Source of the DNA: Leptolyngbya sp. CCY15150
GTDB lineage: Bacteria > Cyanobacteriota > Cyanobacteriia > RECH01
Reading direction: 5' to 3'
DNA length: 64,000 nt
Assembly (NCBI RefSeq): GCF_016888135.1
Contig: NZ_JACSWB010000207.1
Coordinates: 310,001-374,000 of the forward strand
This document shows positions 10,155 through 19,089 of the stretch, one piece after another. The translations under genes were made by a program, and so were the position numbers. The notes beneath the pieces are model-generated. The model made no database searches and was not told where the DNA came from. It worked only from the letters and a program-made list of their open reading frames with translations. How positions within the stretch are numbered: the stretch's first letter is position 1; every line of letters begins with the position of its first letter.

Positions 10155-10234
10155 AGCCAGGCTAATCAACCAGCCTGAGTTGGGCCGCTACAGATACTTA
10201 TTTATTTACTGTGCCACTGTGTTCGAGGATGCGG

Positions 10235-10936
10235 ATGATGTCAGTTCCTTTTACCAAACACCTCCAAGCAAGCGATCGCCCCTCTGAATCGGGGTTAACA
10301 ATTATAGAATCCCTCGTCGCGATTATCATGATTGGAATTGTGGGGGCCATGATTACCCCACCCATTGTGATTGCCGTCGCCACACGCCTGCAAAACCAAC
10401 GGACTCAGCAGGCCTACCAGATAGCCCAGGGTGAATTTGACCGAGTGCGCGGGATGGTCAACAATGGTCGCCATGAGCCTGCTGCCTTGCCAGTCGCCGT
10501 TGGCAACGGCCCTCTAGCAGATCAAGGGCCGCCCACCGGCACTGTCAACCAACTTCAATCCATCGACCCTGGCTGCAATAGCTATGACGGTGGTCAACTG
10601 CCGGCCAACCGAGCCCTACCCATTGACATTACCGGCGACTGCGAACCTGACTTTATCATGCAGGTCTTTCGCAACAATGGCGTCGTCTCAGACCGCGAGC
10701 AAAACGGTCTCAACCGTCCCACCAACTTTTACATGGCGGTGCGGGTCTATGCCGTCCTAGATAACCCGGTGAATTGGGGAGATCTTGAAACAGAAGAAGC
10801 GGGACTCGGGTTTACGAGCGGCGATAGCAGCCAAAGCACTCGTCCCCTTGCCGTGATTAATACCCAGGTGAACTGGAGTGATACCCGTGACTCCCTATGT
10901 GAGTTTCACAGTGCCCAAGGCGGTTGTGACGGCTAG
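10235..10936 (+). CDS. hpsB: Hormogonium polysaccharide secretion pseudopilin, HpsB-like
   Basis: Type IV pilin-like protein. The prepilin peptidase site is ESG/LTIIESLVAIIMIGIVGAMI: Gly at -1, hydrophobic +1 and Glu at +5, followed by the hydrophobic assembly helix. The globular part carries Cys residues and many Asn/Pro, with no further domain recognised. Starts at 10235 or 10238 are favoured over the upstream GTG at 10211 because GAGG at 10225-10228 is correctly spaced. It is the first of three pseudopilin genes on the same strand after hpsA. The role is secretion of hormogonium polysaccharide through a pilus-like apparatus, taken from the described Nostoc locus. Confidence 0.78.
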   Translation: MMSVPFTKHLQASDRPSESGLTIIESLVAIIMIGIVGAMITPPIVIAVATRLQNQRTQQAYQIAQGEFDRVRGMVNNGRHEPAALPVAVGNGPLADQGPPTGTVNQLQSIDPGCNSYDGGQLPANRALPIDITGDCEPDFIMQVFRNNGVVSDREQNGLNRPTNFYMAVRVYAVLDNPVNWGDLETEEAGLGFTSGDSSQSTRPLAVINTQVNWSDTRDSLCEFHSAQGGCDG

Positions 10937-11027
10937 CTTAGGGTTACACAGCGCTCCGTCAAACGTTCACCCAGCCATTTAATTCTTTGTTTCACCACTG
11001 AGCACCGTCCACCCTGAGTCACGAACC

Positions 11028-11999
11028 ATGGTCACATTCTTCTCTCACCTCTTTCGTCGTTATGCCCGCCGCTCTCAACAGGCCTCTGCCGGCTTCACCA
11101 TGATGGAAGTTTTAATTGCGGCAGCGTTGGCAGGCATGATTATTTCTGGCTTGCTGTATTTGGTCTTAGAACTCATGGGTACCAACCAGCGAGAAGCGGC
11201 CCGCGATGAAACCCAACAGGATATGCAAAATGCGCTGGACTACATCAGCACCGAACTGCGTGAGGCGGTCTACGTCTATGAACCTGTCTGCATAACCGGA
11301 CGAGGCGCTCCGGGCACCGATGACTTCTGTCCTGGCATTGTCAACCACTTACCCGCCAATCTCACCCAAAACAGCGTGCCGGTGGTGGCCTTTTGGAAGC
11401 AAGATCGGTTTCCAGATGCGATCTTACAAGCCTGTGCCAACGGCAATGCGCCTGAGGACACCAACTGCATTAACGGTCACTCCTATTCACTTGTGGTCTA
11501 TCTGTTAAGTGATGGCGCGGGCTGGGATGGACAGGCTCAGCTAACTCGCTATTCGCTCACCGAGTTTACCCAAGGGGGAGCGCGCCGTCCTGGTTATGCT
11601 AACCCAGGAGCCCAACAGAACTTCAGAACCTGGCCGTTCCTAGGGGACGAGAATTTGCAAGTCGGGAATGCTGATGGTCGTCCTGATGTGTTAGTTGATT
11701 TTGTCGATGGCGGAGAGGGTGCAAACGCTCAATTTGTTTCAGCTGACCAATCTGTGTGTCCCACCGGCTTTAACGTTAGCCCATCGGATCAACTCTTAGG
11801 CACTACAAGCTTGGACGGAGTCCGCAGTTTTTATGCCTGCGTGGGCCCCTCAGCCACCAACCGCAATACCGAGGTGATTCTTCGCCTGCGCGGCAATGCG
11901 GATGGACGGTCTGGGGCTCAAAATGAAGATTCCTTTATGACTGCCCTAGAAACCAGAGTCCTAAGCCGTGGGGTGATTGGCAAAACACCCATTGACTAA
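11028..11999 (+). CDS. hpsC: Hormogonium polysaccharide secretion pseudopilin, HpsC-like
   Basis: Pseudopilin of 323 aa with a basic leader (RRYARRSQQASAG) and cleavage motif SAG/FTMMEVLIAAALAGMII, with Glu at +5. The long C-terminal globular domain is larger than in major pilins, as in GspJ/PilW-like minor subunits; it contains YISTELREAVYVYEP and several Cys residues that may form disulfides. It lies 91 bp after the HpsB-like gene and 89 bp before the third pseudopilin, so the three probably share a transcript. The exact equivalence to HpsC rests on order and size. Confidence 0.78.
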   Translation: MVTFFSHLFRRYARRSQQASAGFTMMEVLIAAALAGMIISGLLYLVLELMGTNQREAARDETQQDMQNALDYISTELREAVYVYEPVCITGRGAPGTDDFCPGIVNHLPANLTQNSVPVVAFWKQDRFPDAILQACANGNAPEDTNCINGHSYSLVVYLLSDGAGWDGQAQLTRYSLTEFTQGGARRPGYANPGAQQNFRTWPFLGDENLQVGNADGRPDVLVDFVDGGEGANAQFVSADQSVCPTGFNVSPSDQLLGTTSLDGVRSFYACVGPSATNRNTEVILRLRGNADGRSGAQNEDSFMTALETRVLSRGVIGKTPID

Positions 12000-12088
12000 A
12001 TAATGTAAGCCTTGATTGATGAGAAGAGGGCAGCCTCAACCTGGGTGCAAGAACAAGCAGTACTACCGGCAGTCGGAGATTTAAACCA

Positions 12089-12655
12089 ATGTTAACGAAT
12101 TTACAGTCATGGGCTTGGAGAACCACCATGAGAGCAAAACTGCTTCGCCAACCAGCCAACGCCGGCTTTACCCTGATTGAGGTTTTGGCAGTCGTGATTA
12201 TCGTGGGCATTCTGGCAGCGATCGCTGCTCCAGGATGGGTTGCCTTTGCCAATTCCCGCGAGGCTAATCAGCTTGCCGACCAAGTATTTCAGCGTATCCG
12301 CCAATCGCAAACTGATGCAGGGCGCTTGCGCAGCAATCAGGTAGTCGAGTTCAATGATGGAAATCCACCGGAGTTACTCTATGGCTCTGCAGGGGGTGGG
12401 GGGCGTAACACCGAGCTTTTGGGTGAAGGACGGCTGGCCAATGGAATGGCTAGCTTAGACGTCTTTGATGGCAACGGTGCCGAGGTCGATTCGGTCGTGT
12501 TTGACCCCAATGGCATCTTGGTCTCAGATGGCAATCTACCGATCACTGTGGTCGTTCAAGTGCCGGCAGATGGCTCTGGATCTACCCGCTGTGTGATCCT
12601 CAAAACGTTGCTGGGCGCATCTGAACTTGCCCAGGGTGATGCCTGCACCCCTTAG
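12089..12655 (+). CDS. Pseudopilin of GspH/FimT type, third gene of the hps cluster
   Basis: 188-aa pseudopilin with cleavage motif NAG/FTLIEVLAVVIIVGILAAIAAPGW, the pattern typical of GspH/FimT minor pseudopilins. The conserved helix that follows (ANQLADQVFQRIRQSQTDAG) also fits. By position it corresponds to HpsD of the Nostoc cluster; the identity is inferred from order. A second in-frame ATG at 12128 would give a shorter leader (MRAKLLRQPANAG) and may be the true start. The stop codon coincides with the left edge of a dispersed repeat (12651-12776). No glycosyltransferase genes follow, unlike the longer Nostoc hps locus. Confidence 0.72.
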   Translation: MLTNLQSWAWRTTMRAKLLRQPANAGFTLIEVLAVVIIVGILAAIAAPGWVAFANSREANQLADQVFQRIRQSQTDAGRLRSNQVVEFNDGNPPELLYGSAGGGGRNTELLGEGRLANGMASLDVFDGNGAEVDSVVFDPNGILVSDGNLPITVVVQVPADGSGSTRCVILKTLLGASELAQGDACTP

Positions 12656-12776
12656 GAATGCAAGACAGAAGAACGAAGATAGAAGAGCGAAGATAGAAGA
12701 ACGAAAAGGAATTCTAGGACAAACCAGGTTTCCCGCCTCAGCACCTAGGCGGGTCACTTAGGCCTCAGAGTACTAG
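12651..12776 (+). repeat. Dispersed CTAG-bounded heptad/hairpin element, copy 1
   Basis: Left boundary CTTAG (degenerate CTAG) overlaps the TAG stop of the pseudopilin gene. Six heptads follow, of types AAGACAG, AAGAACG, AAGATAG and AAGAGCG, then the conserved AAAAGGAATT. Next is a hairpin CCCGCCT/AGGCGGG with an 8-nt loop, and the element ends CTCAGAGTACTAG. It is related to four other copies in this window. No coding capacity. It resembles a MITE or a short tandemly repeated cyanobacterial repeat, and may also act as a 3'-end element for the hps transcript. Confidence 0.85.
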
Positions 12777-12983
12777 TTCTTGCTCTTGGATCTGATGTGG
12801 GTCACGCGGAGCGACCTATAGCCAGAACCACCCAGGATGGGCCTGATCCCATAGTTACCCTACCCCATAGCTACTCTACCCTTCGGTACCGTGGCAACTT
12901 GGGGCTATGGCATACCATATAGCGATCGCAGCTAGCCTGATAGGGGCATCCATGGCGGTTGGAGCATGCCCCCATCAGATTAG
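12777..12983. other. Intergenic stretch after repeat copy 1
   Basis: Together with the repeat it forms a 328-bp gene-free interval between convergent genes. It contains a degenerate direct repeat (CCATAGYTACYCTACCC, twice, around 12850-12881) and one HIP1 site. No promoter or RNA gene recognised. Confidence 0.5.
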
Positions 12984-13658
12984 CTAGGCCGGAACAGGTT
13001 GCTCGCTCTCTACCTCACTGCGACGCAGCCACACGCCGCGCAGGCCAGCGGCCCTGGCCCCTTCATAGTCTTGGCGGAAGCTATCGCCAATGTGCCAAGC
13101 ATCTTCTGGCGCGCAGTCATGTTTTGCTAGAGCGATTTCAAAGATACGGGGGTCGGGCTTCGCCGATCCTGCCTGGGTGGACAGGGTGACGGAGGAAAAG
13201 AAGCCATCGAGCTTCAGCGCCGGTAAAACGCGGTGCAGCCGAGAGTCAAAGTTGGAGATGATGCCCAGCTCAATATCTTGGCTTTGCCAATGTTCTAGGG
13301 CCCAGCGCACGTCTGCATAGACGAACCACGGATCAGCGGTGGCAAAGTGGGCATAGAGGGAGGCAAAAAAGCCGGCAAAGTTATCAAACTGGTCTAGCAC
13401 GCCAGCCCGCTGGAAGGTCTGAGCAGCGATCGCCCACCACCAGCCAAACTCCCGCTCTTCAATTTCATCTTCGTCAATACCGGGAAAGGCCATGGTTGAA
13501 GCGGCCTTAAAACTATCGTAAAAGGCCTCGTTCACGGCGATTGGATCCGCCTGGACGCCATAGACCTTCGCAATATCGCAATAGACTTCACCAACGGTTC
13601 CACGGACGCCAATGAGGGTGCCGACCGCGTCCAGAAAAATAACTTTAGGACGTTTCAT
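12984..13658 (-). CDS. HAD superfamily hydrolase, REG-2-like
   Basis: 224-aa HAD-like protein. Motif I is FLDAVGTL near residue 8, motif II is SNFD, the motif III Lys is in AKPDPRIF, and motif IV is IGDSFRQDYEGA. The helical cap between motifs I and II includes FGWWWAIAAQTF. The second motif-I acid (DxD) is replaced by Val, as in other REG-2-like members. Classical phosphatase activity is therefore doubtful and the substrate is unknown. The start MKRPKVIFLDAV is chosen over an upstream in-frame codon because motif I should sit at the extreme N-terminus. It lies 37 bp downstream of ndbB on the same strand and is probably co-transcribed. Confidence 0.8.
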   Translation of the reverse strand: MKRPKVIFLDAVGTLIGVRGTVGEVYCDIAKVYGVQADPIAVNEAFYDSFKAASTMAFPGIDEDEIEEREFGWWWAIAAQTFQRAGVLDQFDNFAGFFASLYAHFATADPWFVYADVRWALEHWQSQDIELGIISNFDSRLHRVLPALKLDGFFSSVTLSTQAGSAKPDPRIFEIALAKHDCAPEDAWHIGDSFRQDYEGARAAGLRGVWLRRSEVESEQPVPA

Positions 13659-13695
13659 CGCAAGTTGAATACCATCAACGGAAAGACTTGAGCAA

Positions 13696-14889
13696 TCAGG
13701 TAGATAGCAACTCCCGCAGGGGACGGGCAATCCAATTTAAGCCTACTTTGAGTTGATGATCAAAGGTGGGCATGCGATAAAGATAGGCCAAGCGACGGAA
13801 AATGTGGGCCAGTTGTCCATCTAACGTTAAACCCAAGCCCATTAATGTTGCGTTATCGATACCTAAGGTCATCATTTCGCCTAGGTTTTGGTAGCGGAAG
13901 GGCAGCAGGGGGCGATCGCTCAAGTCAGCCCAGATGTTCCAGGCGGCATAGTCGGCTTGCTGGAAGGCGGCTTGGGCGGTGGCGGGAATGCGTTGCCCAG
14001 CGGCGTCTTCACAGGCGGCTAAATCACCAAGGGCGAACACGTGGGGATGTTCTACAACCTGGAGAGTGGGGGTAATGGTGAGCTGCCCCTGATCATTGTG
14101 GGGGACGGGCAGCGATCGCACCACCTCGGCCACCTGGGTGCCCACGGTCCAGAGAACAATATCAACGGGAATGGTGTCGATCTGCCCCCGATAGTCGAGG
14201 GATAGGCTATCGCTGGTGACTTGGGTGACCTGGGTTTCTAGATCGAGCCACACACCGCGATCGCTGAGGGCCTTGCGAGACGCCTCGCGGTTAAACTCGG
14301 GCGATCGCTTCAGCAGATCTTCGCCCCGTTCTACCAACCGCAGCCGTCCTCGTTTTCCAAGGCGATCGGCCAGCTTGCAGGCCAGCTCCACGCCGCTGGT
14401 GCCGCCCCCCACAATCGCCACGCGAATTTTGTCTACCTCGGAGGTTTCCAGCAGCCGCAAACGTTCATCGAGGCGATAGGCATCATGAACCGTGCGGAAG
14501 GGAATGGCGTGCTCTTGGGCACCGGGCACTTGATCCACGGGCGTTTCTCCGCCCAGAGCCAGGACGAGGCGATCGTAGTCCAAGGAGGATCCATCGGCGA
14601 GGTCAACCCGTTGGTTCGCCAAATCCACTTGGTTAACAGCGGTTTGGCGAAACTGAATCCGGGTTTCGGACAGGAGTTCGGCATAGGGCGGTGCCACTTC
14701 CCAGGTTTGCAGTTCGCCGGTCAGCAGTTCGTAGAGCAACGGCGCAAAGGTAAAGCGATCGCGCTGATCCACTAGGGTAATGCGGGGATGCTGGAGCGGT
14801 GGCCAGGGAAGGCGATCCAGCGCCAGCGCTGTATAGAGACCCCCGAAGCCTCCACCGAGAATACAGATATGGGCAGGTTGCTGAGTCAT
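13696..14889 (-). CDS. ndbB: NAD(P)H-quinone oxidoreductase, NdbB/NDC1 type
   Basis: Type II NAD(P)H dehydrogenase (397 aa), a flavoprotein that reduces quinones without pumping protons. The FAD-binding Rossmann motif ILGGGFGGLYTALAL is at residues 8-22. The second nucleotide-binding motif VAIVGGGTSGVELA is mid-protein, and the C-terminal FAD contact reads VFALGDLAACED. The segments ERFxF..LLYELLTGE..WEVAPPY and FRYQNLGEMMTLG match the plant NDC1/cyanobacterial NdbB group, in which demethylphylloquinone/plastoquinone reduction has been shown; that subgroup call is from memory of the family. The start MTQQPAHICILGGG follows family N-termini. The HAD gene lies directly downstream. Confidence 0.82.
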   Translation of the reverse strand: MTQQPAHICILGGGFGGLYTALALDRLPWPPLQHPRITLVDQRDRFTFAPLLYELLTGELQTWEVAPPYAELLSETRIQFRQTAVNQVDLANQRVDLADGSSLDYDRLVLALGGETPVDQVPGAQEHAIPFRTVHDAYRLDERLRLLETSEVDKIRVAIVGGGTSGVELACKLADRLGKRGRLRLVERGEDLLKRSPEFNREASRKALSDRGVWLDLETQVTQVTSDSLSLDYRGQIDTIPVDIVLWTVGTQVAEVVRSLPVPHNDQGQLTITPTLQVVEHPHVFALGDLAACEDAAGQRIPATAQAAFQQADYAAWNIWADLSDRPLLPFRYQNLGEMMTLGIDNATLMGLGLTLDGQLAHIFRRLAYLYRMPTFDHQLKVGLNWIARPLRELLST

Positions 14890-15173
14890 GGTTATCCAGT
14901 AGACGGCAAAATAAGGGGTGAGGGCAATGAAGCGATCGCCATCTTCTCTATTGTGTACCACGTCCCAACAGGTGTGTACTCTGCCCCGTGGCAGAACCCC
15001 GAGATCGCGCCACAAACCTGTGTTTGGCAGGGGCTATCATGGGATCGCCCCTGCGCTGTCTAAGCGATCGCTGCCCGATAGACCAAGACGTCCCGCGATG
15101 CCCGCAATCTTCGGTAGGGCGCTCCTCCAGCCATAGGTGGACAGCCCATGCTGCACCGCAGGTCAGCAGCGGG

Positions 15174-15947
15174 TTACGAATGCCGATGTACCAAAGTGGA
15201 GCTAGACTGATCCGTCGGCAACACCAAGATCTCGCTGAGGTTCACATGGGGCGGACGGGTAGCGCAAAACAGAACGACCTCCGCCACGTCCTCTGGCGTT
15301 AGAGGCGTCACATGGGCATAGACCTGGGCAGCCCGATCCTGGTCGCCATGAAAGCGCACCTGGCTGAATTCTGTTTCCACCAACCCCGGATCCACGGAGC
15401 TGACCCGCACGGGCGTTCCAGACAGATCCATCTTCAGGCTATGGCTGAGGGCCCGCACCGCCGCCTTGGTGGCGCAATAGACATTGCCCTTGGGGTAGGG
15501 CTGATGTCCTGCGATGGAGCCAATGTTGATCACATGCCCTCGCCCCCGTTCCACCATGCCCGGCAGCACGGTACGAGTGACGTAGAGCAGCCCCTTGAGG
15601 TTGGTGTCGATCATCTCGTCCCAATCCTCTATACTGCCTTGCTGGAGCGGCTCTAATCCGCGACTCAGACCAGCATTGTTCACCAGCACATCAATCGCCT
15701 GCCAGTCTGCCGGCAGGCCCTGCAAGACGGCTTCCACCTGAGCGCGATCGCCCACATCCATAACCACGGGATGAACCGCAATCCCATACTGCTCGACCAA
15801 CGCAGGGGCGATCGCCTCCAAGCGCTCCCGCCGCCGGGCCGCGAGAATCAGCCGAGCCCCCGCTTCAGCAAAGGCTGACGCACAGGCCGCCCCAATGCCG
15901 CTGCTTGCCCCTGTAATCAGCACCGTCTGATGTTGGATAGAAACCAT
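15174..15947 (-). CDS. SDR family NAD(P)-dependent oxidoreductase
   Basis: Classical short-chain dehydrogenase/reductase, 257 aa. The cofactor motif GASSGIG is near residue 13, NNAG is near 92, the catalytic Ser is in INIGSIAG and the active-site pair is YCATK. The ARRRERL segment after the second strand favours NADP(H). Its nearest look is the YdfG-type 3-hydroxy acid dehydrogenases; the substrate is unknown. The ATG at 15947 is preferred over an upstream TTG because AAAGG lies just upstream. Confidence 0.88.
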   Translation of the reverse strand: MVSIQHQTVLITGASSGIGAACASAFAEAGARLILAARRRERLEAIAPALVEQYGIAVHPVVMDVGDRAQVEAVLQGLPADWQAIDVLVNNAGLSRGLEPLQQGSIEDWDEMIDTNLKGLLYVTRTVLPGMVERGRGHVINIGSIAGHQPYPKGNVYCATKAAVRALSHSLKMDLSGTPVRVSSVDPGLVETEFSQVRFHGDQDRAAQVYAHVTPLTPEDVAEVVLFCATRPPHVNLSEILVLPTDQSSSTLVHRHS

Positions 15948-15988
15948 AGACCTTTGATCAAACAACTATGCACCAGTATTCAGCTTTC

Positions 15989-16855
15989 CTAGGAACCTTC
16001 ACCAGGGCGGACGATATGCAGCCGTCGCGTCACCATCGTGATGCCATCTTCCCGCACCAAGACCGCCGAAATCCAGCGGCTGCCGGGGGTGCTTGGAGCT
16101 TGGCCAATTTTGAACAGCCCGCCAGCCGGCAAAACGGTCAATTCCACATCCATGGGGTCAAGATAGCCAGCCAAATCCACGGGCTCATCAATGGCGACTC
16201 CCATTAACCGTTCTCCTGCCAACGGTTCTATGACAATGGCGTCGAAGGTAAAGGAGCGACCCATGGTCACCGATGCAGGCAGGTTAATTTGCACCGTGGG
16301 CGGATTGCTGCCCGACATCAGCACCGTTTCCTCCGCAAGAATCTCCTGCTCAACAATTTCTGAACCCACTAACCGCTGTCGAGCTTCTAGGGTAGATGTG
16401 AAGTCAAAAGAGCGATCGCCCACCAGGGGCGTGCCGGTAATCAAGGTCATGGTTTCCGTGACAATGGCGTCGCCGTCCTGCTCCCAAGACAAAAGCTGGG
16501 TTTCATAGGTGAGCCCTGGATATTGCTCCCACAGCGTAGTCAGAGCATTTTCCATATCGCGGTAGCTGAGTCCGTCGGCGCTGCGAAACTCTGGGCTATA
16601 GTACTGCATCACCTGACTCACATCCGCTTGGCTGGCGGCGGCATCCAAGTCAGCAACAAATTCCAGCACAGCGGCAGGGGCGGTTTCTGGCGGTGCTGCC
16701 AGGACGCGATCGCTGCTCCCCACCACTGCTGACAGCACAACGGCGGACGAGAGAGACAGGCTCTGCATCCAGGGAAGCCATCGCCGACGAGGGTTGACAG
16801 GGGCAAGGGCAGACCAATCAGGGACAGCGGCTTCGGGGGATTGTGGCATGGACAT
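15989..16855 (-). CDS. Exported NTF2-like domain protein of unknown function
   Basis: About 288 aa. A basic segment (NPRRRWLPW) precedes a hydrophobic stretch (SLSSAVVLSAVVGSS) ending near VLAAPPE, consistent with a signal peptide or single anchor. Residues about 65-150 (AVLEFVADLDAAASQADVSQVMQYYSPEF...) look like an NTF2/SnoaL-like fold, and the remainder is beta-rich. No catalytic motif recognised. It lies 41 bp upstream of the SDR gene on the same strand. The start is taken as the ATG at 16855; the frame extends to a TTG at 16870. Confidence 0.6.
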   Translation of the reverse strand: MSMPQSPEAAVPDWSALAPVNPRRRWLPWMQSLSLSSAVVLSAVVGSSDRVLAAPPETAPAAVLEFVADLDAAASQADVSQVMQYYSPEFRSADGLSYRDMENALTTLWEQYPGLTYETQLLSWEQDGDAIVTETMTLITGTPLVGDRSFDFTSTLEARQRLVGSEIVEQEILAEETVLMSGSNPPTVQINLPASVTMGRSFTFDAIVIEPLAGERLMGVAIDEPVDLAGYLDPMDVELTVLPAGGLFKIGQAPSTPGSRWISAVLVREDGITMVTRRLHIVRPGEGS

Positions 16856-17115
16856 AGTGTAGGGTTTCAAAGGTCAAGGTTATGAAGTGGGGAGGGATAG
16901 GCATCGCTATCCGCACGCGCCCTAGTTTTTCTATAGATGCACGTTCAATTATGATCCCAGCGATAGGGGAACGACAAGGGAACCGTCGATCAGGTCAGCG
17001 CCATGGGGCGGCGATCGCCCAACTGTTGCATTTCACGACCAAGGCGATCGCATCGTCATCGAAGTGCTGTATCGTGACGGAGGAATGCCCTAACTCGGCA
17101 ACATAGCGTTTGACG

Positions 17116-18189
17116 ATGACCATGGCACATACTTCTAAGCTTTTGATCGCCGCCAGTGGCACCGGCGGTCACCTATTTCCAGCGATCGCGACGGCAGCCC
17201 ACCTTTCAGACTACAGCATTGAATGGCTAGGGGTTCCTGATCGCCTAGAAACCCAATTGGTTCCCCAAACCTATCCCCTACACCTGATTAACTTTGAGGG
17301 GCTACAGCGCCGGGGGCTGGCCACCGTCCAAGTTTTTGGCAAACTCGCCAACGCAATCATCGTTACCCGCCGTCTGCTAAGTCAAGGGCAGTTTCAGGGC
17401 GTGTTTACCACCGGTGGCTACATTGCCGCCCCGGCGATTATTGCCGCCCGCTCCCTGGGGCTGCCGGTCATTCTCCACGAATCCAACGCCCTCCCCGGCA
17501 AAGTCACCCGCTGGTTTAGCCCCTGGTGTACGGCCGTGGCCCTGGGCTTTGAAGCCGCAGCGGCCTACCTGCCCCGCACCCAGACCATCTGCGTGGGCAC
17601 CCCGGTTCGAGATGCTTTTCGGCAAACTGAGCGATCGCCCCTCGTAGACCTGCCGATTCCCGATGACGTACCGCTGATCGTGGTGGTTGGCGGCAGCCAG
17701 GGCGCGGTCGCCGTCAATCGTCTGGTACGCAATGCTGCTTCCGCCTGGTTTGAAGCTGGAGCCTGGGTGGTGCATTTAACCGGCACCAACGATCCTGATG
17801 TCGATACCCTCAAGCACCCCCACTACATTGCCCGCCCCTTCTATGACGACATGGCCGGTCTACTGCGTCGTGCAGATCTAGCCATCAGCCGTGCCGGAGC
17901 TGGCACCCTCACAGAATTTGCCATCACCGCCACCCCCTCCATCCTCATTCCCTATCCTTTTGCCGCCGAAGATCACCAAACCTACAACGCAGCAGTCTTT
18001 GCGGCGACCGGCGCAGCTCAAGTTTGCCAACAATCTGCCCTGAAAGCCGAACACCTGCAAGAAAAGGTGTTGAATTTGTTACGTTCACCGGAGCAGCTAC
18101 AGCAAATGGCCAAAGCGACCCAAGCCTTAGCGATCGCTGACAGTGCGGAACAACTTGCCCTATTTATTCAAAAAGTTCTCAACACTTAG
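17116..18189 (+). CDS. murG: UDP-N-acetylglucosamine--lipid I transferase MurG
   Basis: Glycosyltransferase that adds GlcNAc to lipid I to form lipid II, at the cytoplasmic face of the membrane. Family motifs are the G-loop SGTGGHLFPA near the N-terminus, HESNALPGKVTRW, VVGGSQGAVAVN (second G-loop) and the UDP-GlcNAc site SRAGAGTLTEF followed by PYPFAAEDHQTYNA. Length about 357 aa is typical. Start options are TTG 17110, ATG 17116 and ATG 17122; no strong ribosome binding site decides between them. It stands alone here rather than in a division cluster, which is common in cyanobacteria. Confidence 0.93.
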   Translation: MTMAHTSKLLIAASGTGGHLFPAIATAAHLSDYSIEWLGVPDRLETQLVPQTYPLHLINFEGLQRRGLATVQVFGKLANAIIVTRRLLSQGQFQGVFTTGGYIAAPAIIAARSLGLPVILHESNALPGKVTRWFSPWCTAVALGFEAAAAYLPRTQTICVGTPVRDAFRQTERSPLVDLPIPDDVPLIVVVGGSQGAVAVNRLVRNAASAWFEAGAWVVHLTGTNDPDVDTLKHPHYIARPFYDDMAGLLRRADLAISRAGAGTLTEFAITATPSILIPYPFAAEDHQTYNAAVFAATGAAQVCQQSALKAEHLQEKVLNLLRSPEQLQQMAKATQALAIADSAEQLALFIQKVLNT

Positions 18190-18510
18190 TTACATCCAAA
18201 CCGATGATTTCAACCTTCTCCACGATGAAGTTCAGCTATTAGCAACATTCCGAAAAAAGCAGCCGGTTTTTATGAATCAATGTCACAAATTACGATGATT
18301 AACTTATCAAGATTTAATGACAGAGCAGCAGTGAGACATCTATGATGAAGAGGTAGGGGATCAAGAGCTTTGTTCACTCAACTCAGACATTATCACCCAC
18401 TCGCCGTTCTCGATCGCCTGCCATCAACAACACTAGCCCAATGCATAGTCCCTAAATCTAGGGCGATTTGTTTCACCGCTGTCCCTGTTGTAAAACGGCT
18501 GAGAGGCTTT
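18190..18510. other. Intergenic region between murG and the small conserved protein
   Basis: 321 bp with lower GC than its neighbours. A TATGAT box at 18340-18345 could be a -10 element for the downstream small gene; no matching -35 was identified. GAGAGG at 18501-18506 is the ribosome binding site of the next gene. Nothing else recognised. Confidence 0.4.
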
Positions 18511-18672
18511 ATGAACATCCTTAAACTGACCCAAAACGCCCTTCAATATATCTCCGAAGGAGCTGCTCGTTTATTCAGTCCTAGAGACGATCAATATCCT
18601 GATATTGGCGTTCAACCTTTTGAAGGAGAACCGCTCTCTGAATGGGTTGATTTATCTAACACCAAGTCCTAG
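18511..18672 (+). CDS. Small conserved cyanobacterial protein, 53 aa
   Basis: 53-residue protein with amphipathic N-terminus MNILKLTQNALQYISEGAARLF and acidic C-terminus GVQPFEGEPLSEWVDL. The pattern of an NALQYIxEGAARIF helix followed by GVQPFxGEP is, to my recollection, shared by small proteins of unknown function in many cyanobacteria. The start is fixed by GAGAGG 4 bp before the ATG. No transmembrane segment or metal-binding motif. It is monocistronic, with a strong terminator about 215 bp downstream. Confidence 0.65.
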   Translation: MNILKLTQNALQYISEGAARLFSPRDDQYPDIGVQPFEGEPLSEWVDLSNTKS

Positions 18673-19089
18673 GTTTTATCCTGTACACATTACGTCATTA
18701 ACGACGTTGCATATCGCGATCAAACAACGTTTGCGCAGGATCCAAACTTGCTCGTCACCACCAATGCCGCACCTCATGCTTGAGGTTGTGATGCCCAACC
18801 ACAGCCTCAGACATCCGCTCTCCACATCAGCGCGTTGGTTATGAACTCCGAAGTTTACGTTGGGCAGTTGCTGCATGGATAGGCAAACAGGTCAGGTTCC
18901 TTCAGGGAAATGGCCTGTTTTTTTATGCCCATTCACCACACCTGCCTCGGCATAGGCCCTTCAGCCCAATCCCTAGTCCTTCAGAGATGACTATATGTAG
19001 GCAAAAGGCAACATCTCTTTGCAAAACGTAAAGAAAGTTGTTAGCTTACAGACAAGCATCCAACAATTTCAATTTGAAAGGACTAAACC
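18673..19089. other. Gene-free interval with long 3' transcript and rhodanese-gene leader
   Basis: 417 bp without a convincing gene. The left half runs to a strong terminator at 18886-18924, so either the small gene has a 200-nt 3' UTR or a separate small RNA is made here. The right half is the leader of the rhodanese-like gene, with GAAAGGA about 8 bp before its ATG. Confidence 0.45.
18886..18924 (+). terminator. Intrinsic terminator
   Basis: Stem AACAGGTCA/TGGCCTGTT (nine pairs with one G-U wobble) followed directly by a run of T. This is the clearest rightward terminator in the region. It would end transcription from the 53-aa gene or from an RNA starting between 18680 and 18880. Confidence 0.8.
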
